Shown: piece by piece, positions 1 to 12,217 of the stretch
Position numbering within the stretch: the stretch's first letter is position 1
Layout: each line of letters begins with the position of its first letter
Source of the DNA: Istiophorus platypterus
Taxonomy: Eukaryota > Chordata > Actinopteri > Istiophoriformes > Istiophoridae
Reading direction: 5' to 3'
DNA length: 64,000 bases
Assembly: GCA_016859345.1 (NCBI GenBank)
Contig: CM029121.1
Coordinates: 5,030,029 to 5,094,028 of the forward strand
Notes under the pieces: model-generated
Told to the model about the DNA's origin: nothing
Seen by the model: only the letters and a program-made list of their open reading frames with translations
Databases searched by the model: none
Made by a program: the position numbers and the translations under genes

Positions 1-1430
1 TTTAGGCAGGGGAATTGTATAGAGTTTTGCTAATGCTACTAATGTTGTAGTTTTGCATGGTTTATGGGTTCTGGGTCATATGATTGTCCCTTTACATCTT
101 TCTCCACATCTCTCACATTCCATCTTAATATCTCTCTCTTACTCTCTTATGTTTTTGTCTTTACCAGTGCCAAACCTAACTGATGGCCCCTTAATTTGCC
201 TGAATTATTGGGGAAGATGGTTCTGTCTGTAAACACTTGTAGATGGCCCCATTCCACATTAAAATTTGGACCAATGACAGTTTAAGAATAGGATTAGGGT
301 TAAAGTGAGAGTGGGGTTAAGAAGGTTATGGTACAAGTGAAACAGCAAGCGAAGCGAAGCGAGACTGTCTAGAGCTGTTGAGACGTTGATGAAGCTGCTC
401 TGCTGAATGGAAATGAGAGCCTGCTCTCATTATAACTGTTCATTCAACTAAAACTATGAGCACAGTTGGGGTTATAATGTCAATGGGCGTGCCCTGACCT
501 TCTTTATGGCAGCAAGAAACTTTTGGACAGGAAAACAAAGCAAAATTTTTTGATTTTTTTGGCTCAGAACTCAAAGCAGAATTTAATTAGCTGCCCTGGG
601 ACCTGTAATCATGGATACATATTGACACTCTTCTCATATGGGGACCCATCAGAAGTAGGGCTATGACCCACTTTGGTCCCAGTCCTTGTTGTTTCAAGGA
701 ACAAGGTTACAAGGCCACGGATACAGTAGTTATGTGGCAGTAGCTGCTGTTTTTAAAACTTCATTTGTGCATTGATGTGGTACAACAGGTTCTGATATGA
801 AAATATGATGAGCATCGAGATGAACGGTCTGGTTAGCTACATCATAGAGATCAATTCAGAGAAACAAACTGAGCAATGCAATTTGTCTGATTCATATTCC
901 ATGATTAAATTTATATCCTCTAAAACATTATTTGCCCCTGTCAGTTCTGAAAAGTTATACAGAAGGTCATAAGTAAAGGTCTATCACAGTTTTACAGCAG
1001 CCATTTTAGGTTTATTTCCCTCGTACCATACCAACGTCGTTCAAGGTCTAAAATCTGAGGATAGTGAGGAAATTCATGGTCTAAGGCTGGAGAACCAGGC
1101 TTGTGACTGGTTCAATGCCCAGCAGGATAAATCTGTATGGGGAAAGTATAACAGCAGTGATAAGTATCAGACAATACATGAGGTTCAGTAGACAAAGATT
1201 GTATTAACAATGAAAAATTGGATGAATGCCTAAAAAGATGTATTTAAAGGAACATTTGGCATTTTGGGAAACTCACTTCACTTTCTGGCCAAGGGTTAGA
1301 TAAGAAGTCGGGATAATTTTTCCATCATAGTCCATAATACCAAATTTTCAGACATTTTTGAATTTGTCTTTGAGCAGTATGCTCACACCTGTATGACACA
1401 CCTGCCAATGACAAATACCTTTCACCAATA

Positions 1431-1826
1431 GTTCAGCATTTTGGGAAACACATTTATTTGCGTTCTTGCTCAAAGTTAGAAGAGTAGATTGATATCAACC
1501 TAATTTTTGTACGCTAAATATGAACCTAGAACCAGGAGACACTTAGTCTAGCTTAGCTACACTGGAGGTAGGGGATAACAGCTAAATCCTGTAAAATGAA
1601 TAATTGAAATTTTTACATTTCTGTTTATTTACAGATTAAATACACAAGATATAACCTGTTAATTTTTAACTTTATAGGTGGCAGAGCCAAGCTAGCTGCT
1701 TCCCCCAGATTCCAGTCTTCACTCTTGCTTGCTCTAGTTTCATATTCAGCATAAAGACGTGATATTGATCTTCTTATCTAACTTTAGCAAGAAAACAAAA
1801 GACACGTATTTTCCTAGTATTTGTTT
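1431..1826. mobile_element. Foldback/MITE-type element, diverged copy
   Basis: The left arm begins gttcagcattttgggaaac and runs to the 'gcttagc' motif near 1556. The right arm (about 1683-1826) is its diverged reverse complement: cagcataaagacgtgatat and ctaactttagcaagaa mirror left-arm blocks. This gives terminal inverted repeats of about 120 bp and no coding capacity. A second truncated start of the same motif lies at 1252-1330. The family matches the better preserved copy at 51699-52181 and is one I recall as common in spiny-rayed fish. Confidence 0.65.
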
Positions 1827-4673
1827 TAGGCACTCGTCATTGCCTCTGCTGGGTTATGTTGTACAACAGGTACAATGCTGAAAAGGAGAGATGTGAGCAA
1901 CAACTGGGATAAATGGCTGCAGAGTAAAAACAGCCTCAGAGAGTGGATAAGTTTCACTGAGTAAGTGAGTGAAGTTTTCTTTAAAGAGGTCGGGTTTAGT
2001 ATTAGATTAACAGTTGATCTTAAAATGGATAAGTGATGTTGCACACTGACATTATGGTCAAAAACTGTCATTTCTGTACACTGCATGTGTATAATGTGAA
2101 TGTGTGGAGGGGAGGTTTGGATCCTTTTTGCATATATTCAGGAGCAAATCATCTGTTTTCTACAATTGTCAAGGCTTAGATGGTTGAATTTGTTAAGATG
2201 AAGAGGGAGAAAACACAACAGTGACAAAGGAATAGTGTGACATGAAGAGATGAAGATGAGGAAAGAGATAAAGAGTGTATAAAGTGAGGGAGAAAAAGTA
2301 AGATAAAGAAAGAGAGCAAGGCAGACAGAGAGAGAGAGAGAGAAGAGAGAGAGAGATATTTCCGCATTATGCCAACAATGCTTGCAGGCAGCCTGAGAGA
2401 GAAGGGAGGCTGAACTAAAGGGACGCAAACACACACATAAGCCAGCTCATGCTTATGAGTTTACTCGTGTACAATGTGAATGGAGCTGCTGAACTTGTGT
2501 TTGTAGAGTGTGCATATGCAAGAGGATACACAAGCTGAATCAGTGAAGAACCAATCCTATTAGTCTTGATGACAGTCTTCTGCTGAGGGCATAATGATCA
2601 CAGAGTGCCACAGCTGTTTACCTAACTCATCTCACACTGTTGATAAGTCACGCTAAAGAGAAAAAAGACTTAAAGACAGAAAGAAGACAGACAGGGAACG
2701 TAAAGGACACATCAGTAACTCAGTTCTCATATATATTATGGTGCTAAGGGTCCCTCTCCAATCCTACATTTAATAATCCTACATTTTAATGTTGCACTAG
2801 TAGTGATTTGTATATTCTACAGCCACTGTAACTGCCTAATAGACCTGCAATGAACAGATTGTCATATATCACTAAATGGTACCTTAAACATAAGCCGAAA
2901 TACACTGATGGGTGGACCAAATCTTAATTACAAGCTTAATTGTAATAGATACACTGTGTGCTTATACAGCCATTGTTTTTGTTAACACTTTATAGATCTT
3001 TTGCTTAATCTATATCAAAACACAAGTGCAAAAAAACTTGAGTAAAAGCACAGATTTTTGCACAGATCAAACATATTATGTATAATGTGTTGATTGGTGA
3101 GCTTTAGAAGTACCGGTAGACAGATGACAGATTATTTATTTATCTTTTACCTTAGCACTGAGCTAGGCTAGCTGTTTTTTTGTTTTTTTTTCTGAATTTC
3201 AGGAGTTTATGACATGCTTAGCTTACTGGCTTCTTCAGCATCTGTTCTCAGGAAAGACATGATGGTAGTATCAATCTTATGGAAATAAGCCAGAAAGAAG
3301 ATAAGAATATTTGCCAAAATGGTGAACCAATGCTTTAAGTTGTATCTACAACACAGCAGAATGTTGAAAAGCCTGGTATGATCCCAATGCAAGATTTTCT
3401 TTTAGATTTTGTCGTTTCTATTGACTTTGTAGAGGGACAAGGTACCTTCCAACACAAACGAAATCCCACTGCATTTACATATTGTTTCTTGTGTATTTAA
3501 CAGGCCACATTTAGATCCAGCAAAGGAGACATTCAAGTTTAATACACTGGTCCCATTCACTGGTCAATAACAGCTGAGCCTGTTGACTACATGCTGTATT
3601 ATTAGCTTTCCAGCTTTGCCCACTTTACTAACCCTGATCAAAGTCAAACTCAGAAATATTAGGATTAGTCGGCTATCTAATGAGATAAATTATGCCAGCA
3701 TATTTTTGCTGTATTGGTGCAGGATAGCTGATACCCACTGCTTCCTGTCTTTGTGCTGAGATTAGCTAATCACATCCAGGACCTTTTTCTGGATACAGAG
3801 GGATGAAATGTACACATTAATTACACATTATTCACTATATTTAATTTTCAAATTGATTGTGGTACTTTAATACAGTAATATTATATTAAGCAAATGGTCA
3901 ACTCTAGCATTAATTTCACAATATATGTCTTTCTCAAATTTACAACCACATTTCCCATAATTTCTGAGGTTAAATTATCTCTGTTTTTTCTGCCTTAATC
4001 TATCTTTGGTATTCCATCAAATTCCGATATTCTATTTGATGCTTTAATTGTGTTAAATCTATACAAATTTCAAAAAAACTCAGCCTGACGTATGATCTTC
4101 ACAAACTCTGGGGTCTCCACCAGAATTAAAAATATAGTTCTGTGGGTGTGTGGGTGTTTTAATTAAAAAAACATTGGTTTGTTATTGAACCCACAGATGG
4201 ATCTGGAAGGGTTAAGACATCAAAAACAGAACTATAGACACTCTGGCAGGTAAAAGACTGTAAATCTTAAGCAACTCTATGCTGGAGGATTGTACTGGGA
4301 TATTTTGAGGGCAGGAGCTCATGCACAAGGGGGCTCTTGAATTATTTTTGGGGAGGGACAGAGTGTCCTTGTTTAAAGTAGGGTGCCACTTTATGCTTAA
4401 AGCAGATAAACCCAGATCTCAATACATATGACTAAGAGTGTAACACTCTGGCTTAGGTATTCAAGAGTATAAGACAAGAAGCAGAGGAGGAAAGCAATAC
4501 TGGACACTGGACACACAGTGAATGTTATTTACAGTGCCGAAGAGCAATATTTATAGTATGGTTTTATTTCCAGGTAAACCAAAGACAAAAACAATAAACA
4601 AAACCCAACTAGCTTCCTGAGGACTTTTTCAAAAAAGTAGAATTGAGGAATCCAAGATGATGGAAAAAGTGAG

Positions 4674-4761
4674 GCTTGACATAGTCTGCTCAGTTCATCC
4701 TGGCTTTTTATGAAGTTTCATGAAGGCCAAGCCAGGATGAGTAGGAGCAGCTATGTTAAGC
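4674..4761 (+). repeat. Long imperfect hairpin, pre-miRNA-like in size
   Basis: The two arms pair as GCTT-x-ACATAG, then CTGCTC, then CATCCTGGCTT (5' arm 4674-4706, 3' arm about 4728-4761), with short bulges between blocks and a loop of about 22 nt. The stem is roughly 28-30 bp, within the range of microRNA precursors, and the strand tracks jph3 transcription. It could equally be a remnant of a short inverted-repeat transposon. I do not recognise the arm sequences as a known microRNA. Confidence 0.5.
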
Positions 4762-6121
4762 TAAAACATGCGTGTTCACTGCTTTCTTCAAAGGAAGTTT
4801 TGAGTCAATCCCAGATTTACTTATACTGAAATGGAGAAGACACGGGCGCCATACGTCACACCAAGTATATTAATTTGTGAAGTTATGAAGTCCTCAGTCA
4901 TGTTTGTTCTGAATGAACAGAAATTCATACAGATATTTCCTGAGAAGCTGAACATTAACATAAAGTGTAGTTACAACTGTTAATGTGTGCAAATGACAAG
5001 TAACTCCTTGTAGGCTAATTAGGACAGATTCAGATTACACCTGTTATTAGTAAATTTCAATTCTTATGAAACTTATCATTCAGTCAGTCTGCTATTGTCT
5101 GCCAAACCTTTTCTCGCTCTTTTATAATAGCTGCTGTGTTTCCTTTCCTGCAAACATGCTTCTCTTACTAATAAGCCTCTGACAAAAGATGGTGCTACCG
5201 TCAAAACGAAGAAAACAACATGATTTTCTGATAGTTTAAAGCATATTGACGACAGAACGTTTACATTTCAGTGAAATTTTAACCAATAACAACCCAGTCT
5301 AATGTTTCCTTAAAAGAAAATTATTGCAGTATTGAAAAAAATCAAAATGGCCGACTATTTCACCACCATTTGAGTTTATAAACCTGTGTCACCATCGGTT
5401 CTTACGGGTGAATTGACAATATCAGCTGTATATTAATATGATATTGAGTCCTCATCCTTATTAGCAGAGGAAAAAAGTCATGCTTTAACCCATAGAGCCT
5501 TAAAAGTTGTCTGAAATTGTTGAAGATGGTAAAAAATACAAGGATTTAACTGAACTAAGTACAGTACATATTTATGTTCAACACTTTATTCAAACACATA
5601 AAAGCAATCTAAAAACACAAATATAACAGTGTTTGAAGGACTTGAGACATGAAGGGATTGATGGCAGTGGCTAATCTATAGCTTGCAGTACAAGTATAAA
5701 CTCTGTATAAAATACTATGAATAAAGAGGAATTAAACATCAGTATCCTCTGATCCACCCCAAATTAATTTACTGTACGTAGCTATCTCTGCTTCATCTGT
5801 TACACTCTGTGACTTTTTTATTATGCAATAGAAAGTGTATAATGATTGCAATTATCTCCCTAGAAAAAGCTGACATCTACTGTACATTCATAAATATCCA
5901 AAGCTCAAAATTTATACTAGATTAATAAGCAGTAGCATGTATTTTGCTGTCAGCTCTTTGGAATAGCTTCAGGTGCTCACCACACTGATGAATCTTCTCA
6001 GCAGGAACAGGAAGTAATATTATCTAATAGCAGAAATCTGCCTTCACACTACAGCCTAACTTAACTGTACATACTGTTAAAGCCTGGGCTGTAAACTAGC
6101 TCTTTGCAGCTCTGACGCTCG

Positions 6122-6124
<3 letters not shown>

Positions 6125-6166
<42 letters not shown>

Positions 6167-6181
6167 ACACACACACACACA
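6125..6181. repeat. CA microsatellite
   Basis: About 28 CA units with one interruption (agac). Open frames through it are artefacts. Confidence 0.97.
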
Positions 6182-6825
6182 TAAATGTCTAACCCAGATT
6201 CAGACAGCAGCCTAGCACAGGACAGGACAGCCTCTCTTTCACTTTCTCTCTGCGTGTCCCAGAACAGAGCAGGGTATTTCCTTGTGGAACACCAGGAGAA
6301 GCCCTGAGAGGTGAAACACAGAGCACAGGATAATTGCTGCAGATATTCTCTCTTGGAGCTAAATGAAAGCCCCCTTGCAAACTGGTTCAAGGATGATGTT
6401 GGTCTTTCTCTAACCTCCTGAAGTGTATGTTTTCATCTGGCTTCTTTAGAATGATGTTTGTGATCCATGCTGGGAGCCACAGGTCAAAGGTCAACTCCAG
6501 AGCAGAATCCTGGAGCTTTTAGAAGTTCTGTGTCAGCTGTACACATGCCGGATGAAAGTAAATCACAGAAATGAACGTGTGTCTGTGTGATACAAGAATG
6601 ATGTGCCCTGATCACTGTTGTCACATGTGCTGATGTAACTGATGTGGCATAAGTCTACCTGTGATCAGTTAGTACAAGATAAACACACCAGTGACTCACT
6701 GTGCTTTGTGGATGGAGCAATCCTGTGACCTCGTTTCATCAGCAGGCCTAAAGCTCAACACACACTCCTACACACTCACACAAACCCACGCACACAGACG
6801 CACACAGACGCACACAGACACACAC

Positions 6826-7080
6826 CGACGCGCATGTTTGTACTTTTATCTTTGTGAGGAGGCTCCCTGATATATTGCATTCCCTGGCCCCTACCCTAAC
6901 CTTAACCATCCCAGCTAAATGCTTAACCCCAACCCCTACCCCCACTGACCTAAACCTAACTCTAACCTGAACCCTAAAACCGAGTCTTAACCTTCAAACA
7001 GCCCTTTGAATTTAAGTCAGGAAGTGAGGTCCAGCCAAAATATCCTCACTCCAATGGTCTAAAACTCAAACTGGTTCCCT
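6826..7080 (-). repeat. Dispersed fish repeat, 'gtgaggac / gttaaggttaggg' family, copy 1
   Basis: On the minus strand it reads as a 'gtgaggatatttt', 'ggttaagactcggttttagggttcaggttag' and 'cctcacaaagataaaagtac' type element next to a CA/TG microsatellite. The same blocks occur on the + strand at 28142-28310 and 41050-41205, each also beside a TG tract. It is non-coding. I recall this pattern as a very common teleost repeat without a fixed class name. Confidence 0.6.
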
Positions 7081-7098
7081 TAGCGTATAGCCATAAAA

Positions 7099-7100
<2 letters not shown>

Positions 7101-7157
<57 letters not shown>
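7101..7157. repeat. CA microsatellite
   Basis: About 28 uninterrupted AC units. Confidence 0.97.
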
Positions 7158-7159
<2 letters not shown>

Positions 7160-7699
7160 AATGTCCATGTTGAAGACCAGATGCTATGAGTTCCAGAGTT
7201 TGGGAGCTATCAGAGTTTAGACAAGTTACTCAAGATAGGGTTGCCTTTGCCAAATAATGTCTTAGTCCTCAACTTCAAACCTTTACCCTTTTGAAATCGA
7301 AATCGTTTGATAATAGAAAAACTACAGCAAAATTTTAACCTTTTTTTTCTTGTCCAATAATGTTTTGCTTTAGTAAGCATCCAAATTGTTCAATTTATTA
7401 GTGTTTATTGGATTCTGTACAATCATACTACGGCTAACTAGCTTTACCCTTTTAGCAAAATATCATGTAATAGAAAGCTGTTGTGTCCATATTTTTACAG
7501 GGTTCTTCTTTTAAAGTAAATCAGCTAGAAAAAACATATTTTTCAGCCAACTCAAGAAGTTTGCGTCAGTTACTTAGATATAATGCTTATACTATAAAAA
7601 CTGCTAGCAACAAATAGCAGCTAAAAGCCACGGTCATCAACTAGAAATGAGAAACCTTTGTTTACCTCTGTTAAAAATCAAAGACCTCTTGTTTAACAA

Positions 7700-8110
7700 A
7701 TTACCGACTGGAACATCTGAACAACTACTGAATGAACTGCCATGAAATTTGGTACAGACAGTCATGGTCCCCAGAGGATGAAGCCTAATGATTTTGAGGA
7801 TCCCCTGACATTTCTTCAAATGCTGTTATTGGTCAAAAGTTCAGTTTATCCAGTACTTTATAACTTATACCTACAAAATTAATAACATTCTCATCAGCCT
7901 CAGTTGTACTTTTGGTTTAGTGCTAATTAGCAAATGTTAGCATGCAAACAGATTAAACTATGGTGGTGTACACATTTAACATCATACATGCTAAACAATA
8001 TCATGCTAGCATTGACTTTATGAGCATCTTAGCATGCTGATGTTAGCACTTAGCCCCGAGCACCATAGTGCTCACTGAACAAACTTGTTCTCTGATGGCT
8101 GACTTAAATG
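7700..8110 (+). repeat. Dispersed teleost repeat, 'atgaaatttggtacagac' family
   Basis: The run includes 'ccatgaaatttggtacagac', 'gcctcagttgtacttttgg', 'gtgctaattagcaaatgtta' and 'agcatgctgatgttagca'. I recall these phrases in this order from many fish loci. The short open frame inside it (minus, about 7637-7819) is chance. The class is not certain; it looks like a non-autonomous element with no coding content. Confidence 0.6.
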
Positions 8111-8689
8111 ATTACATGATTATCAAAATTGCTTAATGATACATTTTCTGATGACTAATTATTTTATTTGACTATTTAACTATTTGACTTTACAATTTTA
8201 CCGTATCATGATATGGCAAATAGACTTTTCAAATGTACAACAAAATCTTCAGTAACAATCTTTGGTACTTTTCTGCTTGGAATTGATCATGAGGAAACCA
8301 GAATTTTATAAATGATAACAAAATGTGGTCATGTCAACACAATACACCTTGAAATTAGAAATATGATGACACTGAATTACCACCCAGGCCCATGTGAAAC
8401 TATAGCAGCAATAGCATGCAGCCTTGTCTGATGCGTTTGATAGTTTCAGTGCTAGTGCTTTACAAACATTTCCCTTAAATCCTGTGCTTTTCTGTCGGAG
8501 AGAATACATTGCAGATTTGATGTAGAGGTCTCAGTCTTTCGGGCCCCGCTGTAATTATACTGTCTGACAATTAATCTGGTCATGATTCACTGATGTTGAA
8601 TATGTATAAACTTTTAACAGCATCTTCCTTTGTCCTTTTCAGTCTCTCCCTGTGCCTTTCTCCATTACAGGCTCACCCTCTGTACCTTT

Positions 8690-8830
8690 CCTTTGTCACA
8701 CTCTCTCCTTCCTCCCTCCCCTCCTTTCTCCCTTCCTCCCTCCCTCCTCAACACCTCACTCCATCTCTCTTCCCTTTTCTCTCCTTGCCCACCTGCAAAC
8801 TCCCTCTGTTTTTTCTTTTGGACAGGATGT
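8690..8830 (+). repeat. Pyrimidine-rich (CT/CCT) tract
   Basis: More than 85 percent C and T over about 90 nt (8695-8790). Overlapping open frames in several frames and both strands are low-complexity artefacts. Confidence 0.8.
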
Positions 8831-9279
8831 TGTGTTGTATAATCAAGCCCCATTTGAACAGGGAGCTCTCTTCTCTCCAGGCAGTTGAATCATCCAGAAA
8901 CAGGTTGTTCCTGGGGAAGGCAGGAGTGGGACAGGAAATTGTGGAGGGAGGGATGAAAGAGATTGAGAGAGAGAGAGGGAACAAGAGAGAGTGAGAGATT
9001 AAAAGAGTCTTTCATGTTGTGTTGTTAGTACCAAGGTGAGAACATGTTGTGCCAGATTAGCAAGAGTGTGTTTGCATGGGAAGCAGATCGGAACATCTGA
9101 CATGCAAACCTTGTAAATATTGCATCACTGTATAAAATCCTACATGTGATTGTGTCATGTGAAACACTAAGGCAGTCCTCTTCTCCCTCTTTACACCCCT
9201 ACCCCCAAACCAGCAGGCTTGCGCATGAACATTTGTGGTGTTGAGTATACTGTGGGCCTGGCATAGCGTTGCTGGCAGA

Positions 9280-9720
9280 GAGTGCAGAGAGGGGTGAAGA
9301 GAAACAGAGAGGCAGAGAGGAAAAAATCAATAGCCATCGACATGCAACACTGCATCAAGACTGTTACTGTCCAGGCAGAGAAGAGAGGGAGGGAGGAAGA
9401 GAGGGAGGGAGGGCTGGAGAGGCTTTTGTACATGAGTTGAGAGCCGTTCGTAAAGACAGAGAAAGACAGGGAAATTGAAAGGGAGAGACTAAGGTGAGAA
9501 GAGGGTTGTAATTGAGAGAAAAGATCTATTTGATAAAACCCAAGAGAAAGAGAGGGTGGGACAAGAGGCAGATGAAAAGGGGATTGTGATATGAGAAGGA
9601 AGAGACAATTAGGGAGAGGCAGAAAGGAAAATGGGCAGAAATAAAAGAAAGAGTGAGAGAGATATGAAAAGGAGGCTGTAAAGGAGCAGTTAGAGAGATG
9701 AAGGAGATGTAAAAAATCCG
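9280..9720 (+). repeat. Purine-rich (GA/GGGA) tract
   Basis: Long GA-rich stretch with GAGGGAGG runs (9382-9420). With the CT-rich tract at 8690-8830 and GA at 8940-8996 it gives strand-asymmetric DNA on both sides of about 9000-9250. Confidence 0.8.
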
Positions 9721-11808
9721 GCAGGTTTAGAGACAGTGAGATGAGTTATTTTGTGATATCAAACCCATTTTCAAGAAAAGATTACCGTGCCCATAAAAGG
9801 GATGAATATATACTACCTCATCACACTGTAGTGCTATAGTAATTGTCCTCCCATATCTACTGTTTGAGGTACAATGCAATATGTAGATGCCTATATACTG
9901 TGTGTGTGTGTGTGTGTGGGGGGGGGGGGGTCTTTTATAATGAATTTAGTCAGCCATAGCAAAACACTATAGAACAGATAACTCAAACATAAATGAAGCT
10001 GTGTATACTGCACCTCCTTTTGATAACAATACCTAAAATAAATGCTTCATATGTGCACATCTGTAATCTGATTGTATGTAGGTGTATTATTTAAGTTCCC
10101 TAATCACAGGAGGAAAAGATTATGGGTGTTACCAGGGTCTAACAGTGATTACCGGAGCAATGCGTCATTGTATTTTTATTCAAAGTTTTATCAACTGAGA
10201 AAAGAATAGTGACATATAAATAATGTGTGGCAAGATACTATACAAGCCTAATTTAATGCAATAGGCAGTATTCACTTTAAATCTACATCTGCACTAGCCT
10301 TCTGAACCTCTTAATCACTTATTACATCTAAGGTTTGTTCAGTGATTCATATAAGTCTAATGTTATTGTGACTTATGGCTGTTTCTGTGGGTTTGAGAAA
10401 CAGAGTTTAGTTGGTGAGATTAAGAATGTCATCTTTCTACATAGTGGTCTTGTTACATAGCATTCACAAAAAATAGCAACAGAAAAGTGACAACAAGCAT
10501 TGGTTATACCAGATGTACAAGTTGTTGTGAACTGATTTAATGAATTTACATGACTTTCTCCTAGGAACTGCTATTGCAGCTTCAGTATCAAATGAAAATG
10601 CCCCCTACTCTCCCAAAAAGAACAAGTCTAACATGAGCACAATGTCAGGTGGGGTGAAAGAAGTTAAACAAATTGGCATTTTGATCTGACTATTGGGCTA
10701 AATCCACAAGAAGCTGATTAAATGTGAAAAGACAAAAAAAAAGATAATTATATGTGTCCACAGAGGCCATTTACATAAAGTTCTCCATTTACACTGCATG
10801 CTCACACATACATAGACAACATCTAACTTTCTTCTTCCACTGTTCTTTAAGGTCAGCAATCAGACAGACAGCCGGGTTACTAACTTTCTTTTATCCTCTA
10901 GAACACAGAACACTTCAAATGGTTGCTTTCCTTTACATGTTTTATGTGTTGTCAGAGAACAAGATAAAGCAAACACTAAACCAGGCAAACATTAACTCCT
11001 GCACTCCTTCTATCAAATGCTAACCAAATCAATACTTTATGTTTACAAAGTTGTCTGTAAAAATCACATAAATCACAATTAAGGGTTAATAACCCAACCT
11101 CTGTTGTGTGTTTGGCTCTACTGACATGTAAAATTAATAATCATACACCAGCTCTGGAGATTGTTTACAGAAACAGCATGAAAAAAGGGCTGGGCTTTTG
11201 TGGATGAAAGACCAATGGGAGAGAAAGTTGAGTTGTCAACTTTGCTTAGTGCGGCCATACACTAACTCCCAGCATCCTAACGTACTCACCAAGAGCCCTT
11301 TTGAAAAACCGTGAGGACAAACAGATTCCTTCATTAGCATACAGTCAGCTGAACTTTAACTTTTCTTGCAGTCATCAAAGGGACAAGTTTATGTTGCAAT
11401 GTATCGCATCACCCTTTGGGCAACAGGCACAAGAATCCAACAAGTTAAAGGAGGTTACCTGGTTGCGCTCTCAGGGTCCAATGCGTGTTGATTAAACCAG
11501 GGTTCAACCACAAATTCCCCTCTATCAATGAGAAACTGAAATACTATGGAGCCCTATAAGCAGGGTTTTTTTTCCAGATGTTAGTTTCTGTTTTTTCTTT
11601 CACCTACAGTATTTTTAAACAATAGGTTTCTATTCTGCTTTTTTCCTCCTCTCCTTCCAACCTCCTGGTTTGTTCTTAAAGGAATTAGTTCTGAACACCG
11701 CAGCCAATGACACTGTTTCTATTATTTTCTCATTTTGAACTGTTTAAAGTCAAAGTTTGCGTTATTTATTGTTTTGTTCTATTCTATTCTCTGTTATCTG
11801 TGCGTCAG

Positions 11809-11933
11809 GACGGCCCATGCACAGGGTAAAGCAGAAGCAGCGGTGGGAGCAGCACAGAAAGCCCAGGAGGAGAGTCGTATGGCCAGGGTTACTGCCAAGC
11901 AGTTCTCCCCTTCCTTCCAACACCCAGGAAATG
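11809..11933 (+). CDS. jph3: jph3 coding exon 3
   Basis: The acceptor is a pyrimidine-rich run ending gtgcgtcag; the donor is G|gtgagc. The 125-nt exon completes an Arg codon, then reads TAHAQGKAEAAVGAAQKAQ and TAKQFSPSFQHPGN and ends in phase 1. The same intron position, just before T-(A/S)-H-A, fits the alignment with other junctophilins from memory. The encoded stretch is the end of the predicted alpha-helical spacer between the MORN repeats and the divergent region. The open frame runs 25 codons upstream of the acceptor into the intron, but that part is hydrophobic and unlike the family. Confidence 0.9.
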
Positions 11934-12173
11934 GTGAGCACACACATATATACCCAAATGAAGCAGAGGTCCATAATCTACAAACGCAGCAAAGCAGACA
12001 AATATGCAAAACAACACATTTTCATTCATGCGTGTGAACAAACAAAATACATTCATGTGTTCGTGGGTTGGTGATAAAGGTCATTGCCACCACCCTCCAG
12101 CTTTGCGTTTTAGCCTTTGTCACTCACATCTGTAGAGCACTGCAGGTAGTCAGCCCACAAGAACATGCACAAT

Positions 12174-12217
<44 letters not shown>

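Larger units (their letters stand above)
1..11808 (+). other. jph3: jph3 intron 2 (3' portion, no exons seen)
   Basis: I see no exon or RNA gene here; the longest open frames are low-complexity (for example in the CT-rich tract near 8.6-8.9 kb). It holds dispersed fish repeats (about 1252-1826, 6826-7080, 7700-8110), CA/TG microsatellites (6125-6181, 7101-7157, 9901-9919), purine-rich stretches (2196-2366, 8940-8996, 9280-9720), a pyrimidine-rich stretch (8690-8830) and a long imperfect hairpin (4674-4761). Assignment as intron rests on exon 3 needing upstream exons in the same direction. Confidence 0.75.

Noticed and set aside
8593..8994. 133-codon + strand open frame
   Set aside because: Built from the CT-rich and GA-rich tracts; low-complexity, and overlapping frames are open too.
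1..11808. Search for the MORN-repeat exons of jph3
   Set aside because: No open frame of the needed length and no Y-x-G-x-W type repeats were seen; they must lie upstream of the window.
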